NCBI GenBank assembly: GCA_963662895.1
Contig: OY759982.1
Coordinates: 620,001 to 684,000, forward strand
Length of the DNA stretch: 64,000 nt
From: GWE2-42-39 sp963662895
GTDB taxonomy: Bacteria; Bacteroidota; Bacteroidia; Bacteroidales; Prolixibacteraceae
Reading direction: 5' to 3'
The number at the start of each line of letters is the position of its first letter. Position 1 is the first letter of the stretch. The notes under the pieces are model-generated. The model saw only the letters and a list, made by a program, of their open reading frames with translations. It ran no database searches and was not told the DNA's origin. This document shows positions 54,063-62,247 of this stretch, in pieces. A program made the translations under genes and the position numbers.

Positions 54063-54218
54063 ATGGAATACCCTGTAATTGAAAATGGATATTTACATGT
54101 TAGCATCCTAAAGAAAGGGGATGCCGGTACAATATCGTTCAAGGTTCCTTATCTAGTAAAACATGAAAATAGAAAGTCAAGATTACTAAAAATACTGATG
54201 GGGAGATTATGTAATTAA
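54063..54218 (+). pseudogene. Fragment of a paralogue of the GH127-like gene
   Basis: This 51-codon frame starts MEYPVIENGYLHVSILKKGD and continues AGTISFKVPYLVKHENRKS. The full-length gene at 54330 ends with the equivalent PVIEHGYLKVAGLATGDKGS and VIFDIPCKIEEE. After the shared part the other frame reads KVKITKNTDGEIM, so the ending is also disrupted. It is the C-terminal stump of an otherwise lost copy, directly upstream of the intact one. Confidence 0.7.
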
Positions 54219-54329
54219 TATAATGCTATGGTGTGATATAAGCTCTTTTTCTTGTGAGTTAATACAACTAGAAATAGTTTCAATTTGGCATTAATCAAAA
54301 ATATATTCAACTCAATAAACAATTGAATC

Positions 54330-56060
54330 ATGACAAAATATACAATATACAGAAAAGTCACTCAAAAAGTAATAATCTTTTTATATGCTTGTTCGAGTGC
54401 AAGTGCATTATTCGCTCAGGCTAAGATGAACCATCCAAAACTTATAAAACAATGGAACTGCACTGATTTGTTCATTTCCGAAACTAAAACTGATATTGAT
54501 AAGTTAGGAATCAGGGTCGATATCAAGAAAGCGGTTGAACTATCAGTACATTGTTTAACAAATCAGTTTGATCGGGATAAGCAGAATGAACCTTATTTTT
54601 ATTGCCACCGCAGAGACGATGGGACTGGAGAAATGAGGCATGCTGTGGAAATAGGAATTCCTCATGTTGTAGGGAGGTCAATGTTGGGATGCGAAATTGC
54701 ACATCAAAAAGTTGGAATAACTTTTCCTTCTGAAGCATTTGATATTTATGAATATTACTGTCGCCAATCTTTCGATAATGCTGACCATTTGAATTCCTTC
54801 TATAAAGATGGTAGACGTGGAGTCGAAATGCACAATATGCGTGAAGGCTTGTGGAGTTTATGGGCTTTGATTGTTGGGAGAGACTCCGAATGGGCAAAGG
54901 ATATGGCGCATAAAATGCTCATCTCGTTAGATAATATGACAGATAATAAAGGGAAATGGTCAAATGAATTGACAAAGAAAAATTATTTCTCAATAACTGG
55001 TGGAATAATGGCAGACAATCAGGCGCGTATGGTTGATCCGCTTCTTGCTTATTATGCTGCTACAAATGATGAGTTAGCATTAAAATTAGCTGGTATGTAC
55101 GCTCGGGTTGGATTAAATACCCTTTATGACAACGAAGGACGATTTACACCGTATGGTCAGTCCAGCGGACATATACATTCAATAACCTCTTCTCTAAGTG
55201 GAATAACACGATATGCAATTTTGAAGAATGATAAAGAAATGATAGCTAAATGTGTCAGGATCATTGAGAAAGGAGTGCCTGAGTATTTTAGCTCCTGGGG
55301 ATGGGGAGATGAAGTGATGCCTGCTCATCCTGCAAATGTTATTTCTCAGGGAGAGATCAATCAGACCGGAGATGTCATTCGAACAGCCTTGTATTTGGGA
55401 GCGACCGGATACACAAAATATTATGAATTAGCTGAACAATACCTGCGCAGTATGTTACTGCCTTCCCAACTATGGGAGGATGACCTGAACGTTTTCCTTA
55501 GAGAAACTATTAATCCAAAGGATGATTCTGAAAAAGATGTTTTGAGCCGTTCACTGGGGGGGTATGGGTTTCCGTTACCTAATGCAAGAATGCGTAGTGC
55601 TGAATATCCAGTCGAAACACAAGACATCACATCTGGAGCAGTACATGCATTAGCAGAATGCTGGGAACATAAACTTGTTAGTGAAAATAATCAATGTAAA
55701 TTGAACTTATTGTTTGATGGGACAAATGATGATTTTGATATTAAGAGTTATTTGCCAAAAGAAGGATTAATTGAATTTACTGCGAAAACAAATAAGATGT
55801 TGTTAATCCGGATGCCAATGTGGGTTAATAATAAATCAATTAAATTATCAATAAACGGGAAAGACAGGCAACCTGTAATTGAGCATGGCTATTTAAAAGT
55901 TGCAGGGCTGGCAACAGGCGATAAAGGTAGTGTAATATTTGATATACCGTGTAAAATAGAAGAAGAGGCGGTTGACGGAAGTGTTTATAAAACTACTTGG
56001 ATTGGTAACCAGATTATTGATATCACACCTCGTGGTGAATTAAGCCCATTACCGTTCTGA
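54330..56060 (+). CDS. Putative (alpha/alpha)-barrel glycoside hydrolase, GH127-like
   Basis: A 576-aa protein with a signal peptide (KVIIFLYACSSASALFAQ). The long helical middle (about 60-430: MREGLWSLWALIVGRDSEWAK, GMYARVGLNTLYDNEGRFTPYGQSSGH, YLGATGYTKYYELAEQYLR) is an (alpha/alpha)-barrel. A beta-sandwich end follows (FTAKTNKMLLIRMPMW, SIKLSINGKDRQPVIEHG), the layout of GH127/GH146 beta-L-arabinofuranosidases (formerly DUF1680). I do not see the Cys-Glu metal site of GH127 clearly, so it may be a related, unassigned family. A stump of a paralogue lies just upstream. It would release a sugar for the pentose-type pathway downstream. Confidence 0.55.
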   Translation: MTKYTIYRKVTQKVIIFLYACSSASALFAQAKMNHPKLIKQWNCTDLFISETKTDIDKLGIRVDIKKAVELSVHCLTNQFDRDKQNEPYFYCHRRDDGTGEMRHAVEIGIPHVVGRSMLGCEIAHQKVGITFPSEAFDIYEYYCRQSFDNADHLNSFYKDGRRGVEMHNMREGLWSLWALIVGRDSEWAKDMAHKMLISLDNMTDNKGKWSNELTKKNYFSITGGIMADNQARMVDPLLAYYAATNDELALKLAGMYARVGLNTLYDNEGRFTPYGQSSGHIHSITSSLSGITRYAILKNDKEMIAKCVRIIEKGVPEYFSSWGWGDEVMPAHPANVISQGEINQTGDVIRTALYLGATGYTKYYELAEQYLRSMLLPSQLWEDDLNVFLRETINPKDDSEKDVLSRSLGGYGFPLPNARMRSAEYPVETQDITSGAVHALAECWEHKLVSENNQCKLNLLFDGTNDDFDIKSYLPKEGLIEFTAKTNKMLLIRMPMWVNNKSIKLSINGKDRQPVIEHGYLKVAGLATGDKGSVIFDIPCKIEEEAVDGSVYKTTWIGNQIIDITPRGELSPLPF

Positions 56061-56181
56061 ATTAGACGTTAGTGTATTAAAAGAATTTGTTATGCTTAAT
56101 ACAATAATGGAGATAGTCGGATTTCATTTTGAAATAGGCGAAGTAGATAAAATGGAATAGTTAAATATTAAGTCAAAAGAA

Positions 56182-57045
56182 ATGCTATACGGACATTTAC
56201 TCGGATTATATGAAAAAGCTCTGCCGTCAGATTTGGGTTGGGGGCAGTGCCTTAGTACGGCAAAAGAGCTGGGGTTTGATTATTTAGAGCTCTCGATTGA
56301 TGAGACCGATGAGCGTTTGGCCCGCTTGGATTGGAACAAAGCTCAACGTATGGAGCTATTGGTGACGAGTAAAGAGCTAGACATGCCTCTACTGTCTATT
56401 TGTTTGAGTGCCCATCGCCGTTTCCCGTTTGGAAGTATTGACCAAAAGATCCGGGGAAAAGCATATGAAATAATGGAAAAGGCAATAATTTTTGCCAGAG
56501 ACCTTGGGATCCCGGTTATTCAACTAGCTGGTTATGATGTTTATTATGAGTCTTCTACAAATACTAGTGTTCACGCATTTTTAGAAGGGATGAAATGGTC
56601 GGCAAAACTTGCAGCCAAACATCAGGTTATGCTTGGGATGGAAATTATGGATACACCTTTTATGAACTCTATTTCCAAGCATTTATGGTATGAGGAGTTA
56701 ATTAACTCACCATGGTACAAAGTTTATCCGGACTTGGGCAACCTCTCAGCCTGGGGGAATGATGTTGAAAAAGAACTTGCAAAAGGAATTTCAAGCATCG
56801 TGGGGGTTCATGTTAAAGATACAGAGGCTGTTACGGATGTGTTTCCTGGAAGGTTTAAATGCGTTCCTTTCGGTACCGGTTGCGTCGATTTTGAAAAAAG
56901 TTTCATCAAACTGGAAAAATTAGGTTATACCGGGCCATACCTAATTGAGATGTGGGCTGATTCGGAGCAGGACTATAAAAAGTCTATTATGGCAGCGAAA
57001 AGATTTATTGAAGAAAAATTCGAACAGGCACTTATCCATCAATAA
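56182..57045 (+). CDS. ulaE: L-ribulose/L-xylulose 5-phosphate 3-epimerase (UlaE/SgbU-like)
   Basis: A 287-aa TIM-barrel protein of the xylose-isomerase-like superfamily. The opening GLYEKALPSDLGWGQCLSTAKELGFDYLELSIDETDERLARLDW is typical of UlaE/SgbU. Metal-binding residues are in MLGMEIMD, KVYPDLGNLSAW, VGVHVKD and YLIEMWAD. It interconverts L-xylulose 5-phosphate and L-ribulose 5-phosphate. It starts a tight operon: 7 bp to the kinase. The symbol is by family resemblance. Confidence 0.88.
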   Translation: MLYGHLLGLYEKALPSDLGWGQCLSTAKELGFDYLELSIDETDERLARLDWNKAQRMELLVTSKELDMPLLSICLSAHRRFPFGSIDQKIRGKAYEIMEKAIIFARDLGIPVIQLAGYDVYYESSTNTSVHAFLEGMKWSAKLAAKHQVMLGMEIMDTPFMNSISKHLWYEELINSPWYKVYPDLGNLSAWGNDVEKELAKGISSIVGVHVKDTEAVTDVFPGRFKCVPFGTGCVDFEKSFIKLEKLGYTGPYLIEMWADSEQDYKKSIMAAKRFIEEKFEQALIHQ

Positions 57046-57052
57046 AATTGAT

Positions 57053-58576
57053 ATGAATTACTATTTAGGTATAGATAATGGAGGTACAGTCACAAAGGCA
57101 GCCCTTTACACCCCGAGGGGAGAAGAGCTTGGAATTTGTTCCGTGAAAACTCAAACGGTTACAACCAATCCCGGTTTCGTTGAAATTGATATGGATGAGA
57201 TGTGGCAAGCAAACTGCAAAGTGATCAGAGATTTAATTTCGAAGACTAAAGTAAAACCGGAAGAAATTGCAAGTATTGCAATCTGTGGACACGGAAAAGG
57301 CTTATATCTCTGGGGAAAAGATGAAAGGCCTGTACGCAACGGAATTATGTCAACGGATAATCGGGCTTGGGAATATCCAGCTCGATGGAATGGAGACGGA
57401 ACCAGCCAAAAGGCTTTTGAACTGACATGTCAACAGGTTTTGGCAAGTCAGCCAGTTTCTTTGTTGTCTTGGTTGAATGATAACGAATCGGAATCAATTG
57501 AAAATATAGAATGGATATTCGAATGTAAAGATTATATCCGTTTTCGCCTTACTGGCCAGCCATATGCTGAAATCACAGATTATTCAGGAACAAATTTGGT
57601 TAATCTTCATACTAAACAATACGATGACAGCTTATTGGAGCTTTTTGGTTTAAGCTTCGCAAAAGGGTTGCTCCCTCCTTTAAAAAGATCTACGGATATA
57701 TGTGGTTTTATTACTGAAGAAGTAGCTTCTCAGACAGGCCTAAAGGCAGGTACTCCCGTTGCAGGTGGTATGTTTGATATTGATGCATGTGCAATTGCTG
57801 TAGATGCCGCTAATGAAAATCGTATATGCATGATTGCCGGAACATGGAGTATTAATGAATACATTCAAAAAGAACCGGTAATTGATGGAAGCATCATGAT
57901 GAATTCCATCTTTTGTAATTCGGATTATTATTTAGTTGAAGAGTGTAGCCCAACTTCTGCTGGGAATTTTGAGTGGTTTATCAATACACTTATGCCCGAA
58001 GTGAAACAAATTGCAGAAAGTAAAGATATTTCGGTTTATGATGTAATAAATGGAATGGTAGCCTCAGTCCCAGTCGACGATTACTATCCTTTCTTTTTAC
58101 CATTTTTGTTAGGGAGCAATGCTCACCTGAATGCGAAATCTTGTTTCATTGGGCTGAATAGCTATCATAAACGTGAACATATCATTAGGAGTATCTATGA
58201 AGGTATCGCTTTTTCACATAGATGGCATTTTGAAAGGCTGCTTTTATCGAGAAAGAGAAAGGTAAGTGAAATTCGTTTGGCTGGAGGAGTCGCAAAATCT
58301 GAAGGATGGTCTCAAATTTTTGCAGATGTTCTTCAATGTCCAATTGAAGTTGTTGATATCAAGGAGACAGGCACTTTAGGATGTGCTATGACGGCTGCTG
58401 TTGCAATTGGTGATTATAAAAATTTTGAAACCGCTGCAAAAAATATGATTATCCTGAAAAGTCGCTTAGAACCTAATCTTGATCGTATTCACCTTTATAA
58501 TAAAAGGTATACAATCTATAAGAAAATAATTAAGTCCTTAGATAGTATCTGGGATGATATTCAAGAGTTAATTTGA
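57053..58576 (+). CDS. FGGY-family sugar kinase (L-xylulose kinase LyxK-like)
   Basis: A 507-aa cytoplasmic kinase. The ATG at 57053 begins MNYYLGIDNGGTVTKAALY, the phosphate-binding motif of the FGGY family; the open frame upstream is the end of ulaE in another frame. Further motifs: GICSVKTQTVTTNPGFVEIDMD, AICGHGKGLYLWG, SGTNLVNLHT, GTPVAGGMFDIDA, and the adenosine motif RLAGGVAKSEGW. Its nearest named relatives by pattern are LyxK (L-xylulose to L-xylulose 5-phosphate). The two epimerases beside it favour this over xylulokinase or ribulokinase, but the sugar is inferred from context. Confidence 0.85.
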   Translation: MNYYLGIDNGGTVTKAALYTPRGEELGICSVKTQTVTTNPGFVEIDMDEMWQANCKVIRDLISKTKVKPEEIASIAICGHGKGLYLWGKDERPVRNGIMSTDNRAWEYPARWNGDGTSQKAFELTCQQVLASQPVSLLSWLNDNESESIENIEWIFECKDYIRFRLTGQPYAEITDYSGTNLVNLHTKQYDDSLLELFGLSFAKGLLPPLKRSTDICGFITEEVASQTGLKAGTPVAGGMFDIDACAIAVDAANENRICMIAGTWSINEYIQKEPVIDGSIMMNSIFCNSDYYLVEECSPTSAGNFEWFINTLMPEVKQIAESKDISVYDVINGMVASVPVDDYYPFFLPFLLGSNAHLNAKSCFIGLNSYHKREHIIRSIYEGIAFSHRWHFERLLLSRKRKVSEIRLAGGVAKSEGWSQIFADVLQCPIEVVDIKETGTLGCAMTAAVAIGDYKNFETAAKNMIILKSRLEPNLDRIHLYNKRYTIYKKIIKSLDSIWDDIQELI

Positions 58577-58580
58577 TATT

Positions 58581-59270
58581 ATGATAAAAAAATTAAAACA
58601 AATGGTATATGAGGCCAATCTGCTTCTACCAAAACATGGATTAGTAACCTATACGTGGGGAAATGTATCTGCTATAGACAGGAGTACAAATCTAATTGCA
58701 ATAAAACCGTCCGGGGTTTCTTATGATGAAATGAAGGTAACTGATATCGTTGTAGTGGACTTATTTGGTGAGGTTGTCGAAGGGGACTTGAAACCATCAT
58801 CTGATAGCCCTACACATCTTGAGCTTTACAGGAATTTTCGAAATATTGGAGGTATAGTTCATACTCATTCGTCTTGGGCTACAATTTTTGCTCAATCAGG
58901 GAAAGTAGTTCCTCCGTTAGGAACTACTCATGCTGATTATTTCAATGGTGAAATTCCAATTACGCGCAAAATGACCAAAGTAGAAATAGAAACAGATTAC
59001 GAGCTTCAAACAGGACGGGTTATTGTCGAACGATTTCAGAAGATTGATCCGGATCAAATTCCTGGTGTGTTGGTGCATTCTCATGGTCCTTTCACATGGG
59101 GTAAGGATGCCCTTGACGCGGTACACAATGCTGTTGTTTTAGAAGAAGTATCAAAGATGGCTTTATATACTTCAATTTTGATAGACGGAGCTGTTCCGAA
59201 TATGCAACCTGAGCTGCTGGATAAGCATTTCAGTAGAAAACATGGAGTGAACTCTTATTATGGACAATAG
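58581..59270 (+). CDS. araD: L-ribulose-5-phosphate 4-epimerase (AraD/UlaF/SgbE-like)
   Basis: A 229-aa class II aldolase-fold protein: GNVSAID, IKPSGVSYDEM, SSDSPTHLELYRNF, zinc ligands His94 and His96 in VHTHSSWA, and VHSHGPFTWG supplying His166/His168. It converts L-ribulose 5-phosphate to D-xylulose 5-phosphate, the entry to the pentose phosphate pathway. It starts 4 bp after the kinase and its end overlaps the next gene by 11 bp. Length matches the family. Confidence 0.93.
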   Translation: MIKKLKQMVYEANLLLPKHGLVTYTWGNVSAIDRSTNLIAIKPSGVSYDEMKVTDIVVVDLFGEVVEGDLKPSSDSPTHLELYRNFRNIGGIVHTHSSWATIFAQSGKVVPPLGTTHADYFNGEIPITRKMTKVEIETDYELQTGRVIVERFQKIDPDQIPGVLVHSHGPFTWGKDALDAVHNAVVLEEVSKMALYTSILIDGAVPNMQPELLDKHFSRKHGVNSYYGQ

Positions 59271-60333
59271 TAATACTAACAGTTTTAACAATCTCAAGAT
59301 GAAGGTACTGGCCTTTCAAAATAAAATTTCAAACCACCATCAGGTGGGAGGAATTGAACTTTCAATTCTTGATGATGGAAATGGAAGAGGATCTCGTGTT
59401 GCATGGTTTAATACTGGAAGCGGATTACGCTTCAAGTTAGTTTTAGATCGGGCGATGGACATTGCAGATGCCTTTTATAATGAATACAGCCTTGCATGGA
59501 TTAGCCATTTAGGTGTTTCAAAGCCAAACCCTACTACGGATAATGCTACAAATTGGCTGAAAAGCTTTGGAGGAGGGTTACTTACAACGTGTGGTCTCAC
59601 CCAAACAGGAGGTGAAATAAACGATTTTGCAGAAGGACGAGGCGTACATGACCAAATTAGTATGTGCCCGGCGATTATTGAATCGATAATTCAACCTGAT
59701 TTGCGTAAAGGGAATATGCATATGAGTATAACAGGTCGTATGATTCAGACCTCACTTTTTGGACCGAGCCTTGAACTAAAAAGAACGATATCTGCTGAAT
59801 TGGGATCCTCTGTAATCGGGATTAAAGATGAGGTAATAAATGTAGGCAATTCAAATGCCCCTCACATGCTGTTGTACCATATCAATTTTGGTTGGCCCCT
59901 CTTAGATGAAGGGACTGAATTGATTTGGGACGGTGCTGTAACATCAAGAGGCGGGAAAATGGACAATAAAATTTTCAATTCTGATTGCAATTATAAAAAA
60001 TGTGTCTCCCCTTCCAATGAGTATAGTGGTGAAGAAAGCGCAGTGGGATTTGTCGATATTGCCGCAAATGACAAAGGGCTTTGCGAGTGTGGGGTGAACA
60101 ACCCGGAACTTGGACTAAAAGTTCTGTTGCGCTACACTAAAGAAAACTTTCCCTGGATGGCTAATTGGCAGCATTACGGTAAAAATGAATACGTTACCGC
60201 ACTTGAACCTTGTACAGCTCCACCGTTAGGACAGGTTGGTGCAAAAAAAGAAAACCTGTTAATTCAGATACGACCGCAAGAGACCCGAACTTATAATATT
60301 GAAATAGAAATCATTAATAACCATTTGAAGTAA
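59260..60333 (+). CDS. DUF4432 protein (aldose-1-epimerase-like fold)
   Basis: A 357-aa soluble protein with the family pattern: FKLVLDRAMDIADAFYNEYSLAWISHLG near 60-90, GGGLLTTCGLTQTGG near 106-120, HMLLYHINFGWPLLDEGTEL and FPWMANWQHYGKNEYVTALEP. DUF4432 belongs to the galactose-mutarotase-like superfamily and often lies in sugar operons without a proven role. Two histidines in YHINFG and WQHYG regions could be catalytic. It may act as mutarotase or as the missing aldose-ketose isomerase for the operon's pentose; the second idea is speculation. Confidence 0.82.
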   Translation: MDNSNTNSFNNLKMKVLAFQNKISNHHQVGGIELSILDDGNGRGSRVAWFNTGSGLRFKLVLDRAMDIADAFYNEYSLAWISHLGVSKPNPTTDNATNWLKSFGGGLLTTCGLTQTGGEINDFAEGRGVHDQISMCPAIIESIIQPDLRKGNMHMSITGRMIQTSLFGPSLELKRTISAELGSSVIGIKDEVINVGNSNAPHMLLYHINFGWPLLDEGTELIWDGAVTSRGGKMDNKIFNSDCNYKKCVSPSNEYSGEESAVGFVDIAANDKGLCECGVNNPELGLKVLLRYTKENFPWMANWQHYGKNEYVTALEPCTAPPLGQVGAKKENLLIQIRPQETRTYNIEIEIINNHLK

Positions 60334-60339
60334 GAAATC

Positions 60340-61347
60340 ATGTTTGTAGTAAATAATTATACACTAGCAGTTCTTCTCTGTGTTATTACTATGATTTGTT
60401 GGGGATCGTGGGGAAATACGCAAAAATTAGCAGGAAAAACTTGGCGACAAGAATTATATTATTGGGATTATGTTATTGGGGTGCTTTTAATATCAATCAT
60501 AATGGCATTCACCATGGGAAGCATTGGAAAGGAAGGTCGCAGCTTTGTAGTAGATATCCAGCAAGTTAGTTCCAATAATATACTAAGTGCTTTCCTCGGT
60601 GGTGTCATTTTTAATGCTTCAAATGTTTTATTGACTGCAGCTATTGCTCTTGTTGGTCTTTCGGTTGCATTTCCAGTTGGTGTTGGCATTGGGTTGGTAT
60701 TTGGAGTAATAATTAATTATATAGGACAGTCAAAAGGGGACCCAGTAACATTATTCCTAGGTGTGGCCCTCATTGTAATTGCAATAATTCTGGATGGTGT
60801 TGCTGCAAGTAAAATGGAAGATAACAATGAAAAACAAGAAGGTAAAAAGGGCTTAGTTCTATCGATCATTGCCGGTGTTTTCATTTCATTTTTCTATCGC
60901 TTTGTAGCAGAATCTATGGATTTAGAAAATTTCAAATCACCTGCTGTGGGGATGGCAACACCTTATACTGCCTTATTTGTATTTGCTTCAGGAATGTTTA
61001 TCAGTAATATTGTTTTTAATACCCTTATAATGAGAAGGCCTTTTGTTGGTGAGCCTGTTGGCTATCGTGAATATTTTAAGGGGTCTTTTAGGACTCATAT
61101 GGTCGGTATTGCAGGAGGAGCAATATGGGGTTTGGGTACAGGCCTTAGTTACATCGCTGCTGGTAAAGCCGGGGCAGCAGTTTCATATGCTCTTGGACAG
61201 GGGGCTACAATGGTGGCTGCACTATGGGGACTGCTCATTTGGAAAGAGTTCAAGGGGGCATCTAGAAGCGTAAATATTATGTTGACATCCATGGTAATAC
61301 TCTTTTTCTCAGGAATTGCTCTTATAATTATTTCAGGGGGAAGTTGA
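60340..61347 (+). CDS. GRP/RhaT-type sugar transporter
   Basis: A 335-aa inner-membrane protein with ten predicted helices. The start VNNYTLAVLLCVITMICWGSWGNTQKLAGKTWRQELYYWDY, AFPVGVGIGLVFGVIINYIGQSKGD, and the closing GLGTGLSYIAAGKAGAAVSYALGQGATMVAALWG are typical of the glucose/ribose porter (GRP) and rhamnose transporter family of the DMT superfamily. It should import a monosaccharide released in the periplasm, with the pentose of the operon as the likely substrate. It is the last gene of the operon, 6 bp after DUF4432. Confidence 0.88.
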   Translation: MFVVNNYTLAVLLCVITMICWGSWGNTQKLAGKTWRQELYYWDYVIGVLLISIIMAFTMGSIGKEGRSFVVDIQQVSSNNILSAFLGGVIFNASNVLLTAAIALVGLSVAFPVGVGIGLVFGVIINYIGQSKGDPVTLFLGVALIVIAIILDGVAASKMEDNNEKQEGKKGLVLSIIAGVFISFFYRFVAESMDLENFKSPAVGMATPYTALFVFASGMFISNIVFNTLIMRRPFVGEPVGYREYFKGSFRTHMVGIAGGAIWGLGTGLSYIAAGKAGAAVSYALGQGATMVAALWGLLIWKEFKGASRSVNIMLTSMVILFFSGIALIIISGGS

Positions 61348-61354
61348 AAGAAAT

Positions 61355-62147
61355 ATGAGCGGTTGTGCAATTCAACTTGCCAATGCATATTTTAAATTAT
61401 TAGTTGGTTATCGTTCTTTAAATTAATGTATTATTATAATAGAGTTATTGAGGTAACTTTGGTAGGTATTCTTTACAGAAAGCCCAATAAGCGTTTTTTC
61501 ATAATTTCGTTTAAGAATAAATTGGCCGCAGGGTTGTAAAATAATATTTCGATTCTTTCTCGAACCTTCTAGAATATAGGAGAATAAAAAGCAGAGTATT
61601 TTTGATTTTTATTCTCGTTGGCGTTTCCAGCTTCAGATTAAAAGAGAAAGATTTATTTAATTGTTGTGAAGTGGACATTGTTCCCAATAGAACAAATTTA
61701 TTTAAGCGAGAATGCTTTTCCTGGGACAACCACATGGACACATTTTTGATAAATCCATACTGTTAAAAACATCACTTATAGGGGTAAATAAATGGAGTTT
61801 GTGTCTATCACGCTTTGTCTTGCTTATAGCAGAGTAGCCTTTATTGAGAGCCGTTTTAAAGTTTACTTTACAAATTTTACTTCTTTGCTCGAATAGATAT
61901 TTACAAACAAAGATAGTGATTGAATCAACCTGATCGCAGTTTTCTTTCTTTATTAAGAAAATCAACAAGGCTTTATTTGGTTGTTGCATATATCGCAATA
62001 TAAATGTTTACGCCTTTAGTTAAGTCTACTTCGGTCAATTAGGTTGGGAAAATTACTGGTATATCCGTTTTTGATTTTTGTCTAGATGAAAGCTTCTCAC
62101 TTGGTTTCAAGTTATGCATAGCAGAAGTATCTTGATGAGCGGTTGTG
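61355..62147. mobile_element. Decayed insertion with 13-bp target duplication
   Basis: The string atgagcggttgtg occurs at 61355-61367 and again at 62135-62147, bracketing about 770 bp. The ends just inside are imperfect inverted repeats sharing CAA, ACTT, and ATGCATA (left caattcaacttgccaatgcata; right, reverse-complemented, caagatacttctgctatgcata). The interior has only broken minus-strand frames (61511-61741 and 61702-61998) with no family match. A 13-bp duplication is within the range of IS4-type elements, but the family is open. This explains the gap before the GH92 gene. Confidence 0.55.
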
Positions 62148-62247
62148 TTTTTAAGATGTTGGATAATATATAGTGTATTTATTAACGAAGCTGATCAAAT
62201 AACGAGTTTGTAGAAAATATTTTAACGAAAATCCAAAATATAAATAA

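Noticed and set aside
56945..57052. 36-residue N-terminal extension of the FGGY kinase
   Set aside because: It lies within ulaE in another frame; the family's conserved start YYLGIDNGG begins right after the ATG at 57053.
61702..61998. 98-aa minus-strand open frame
   Set aside because: It lies inside the decayed insertion and has no recognisable family; treated as remnant sequence.
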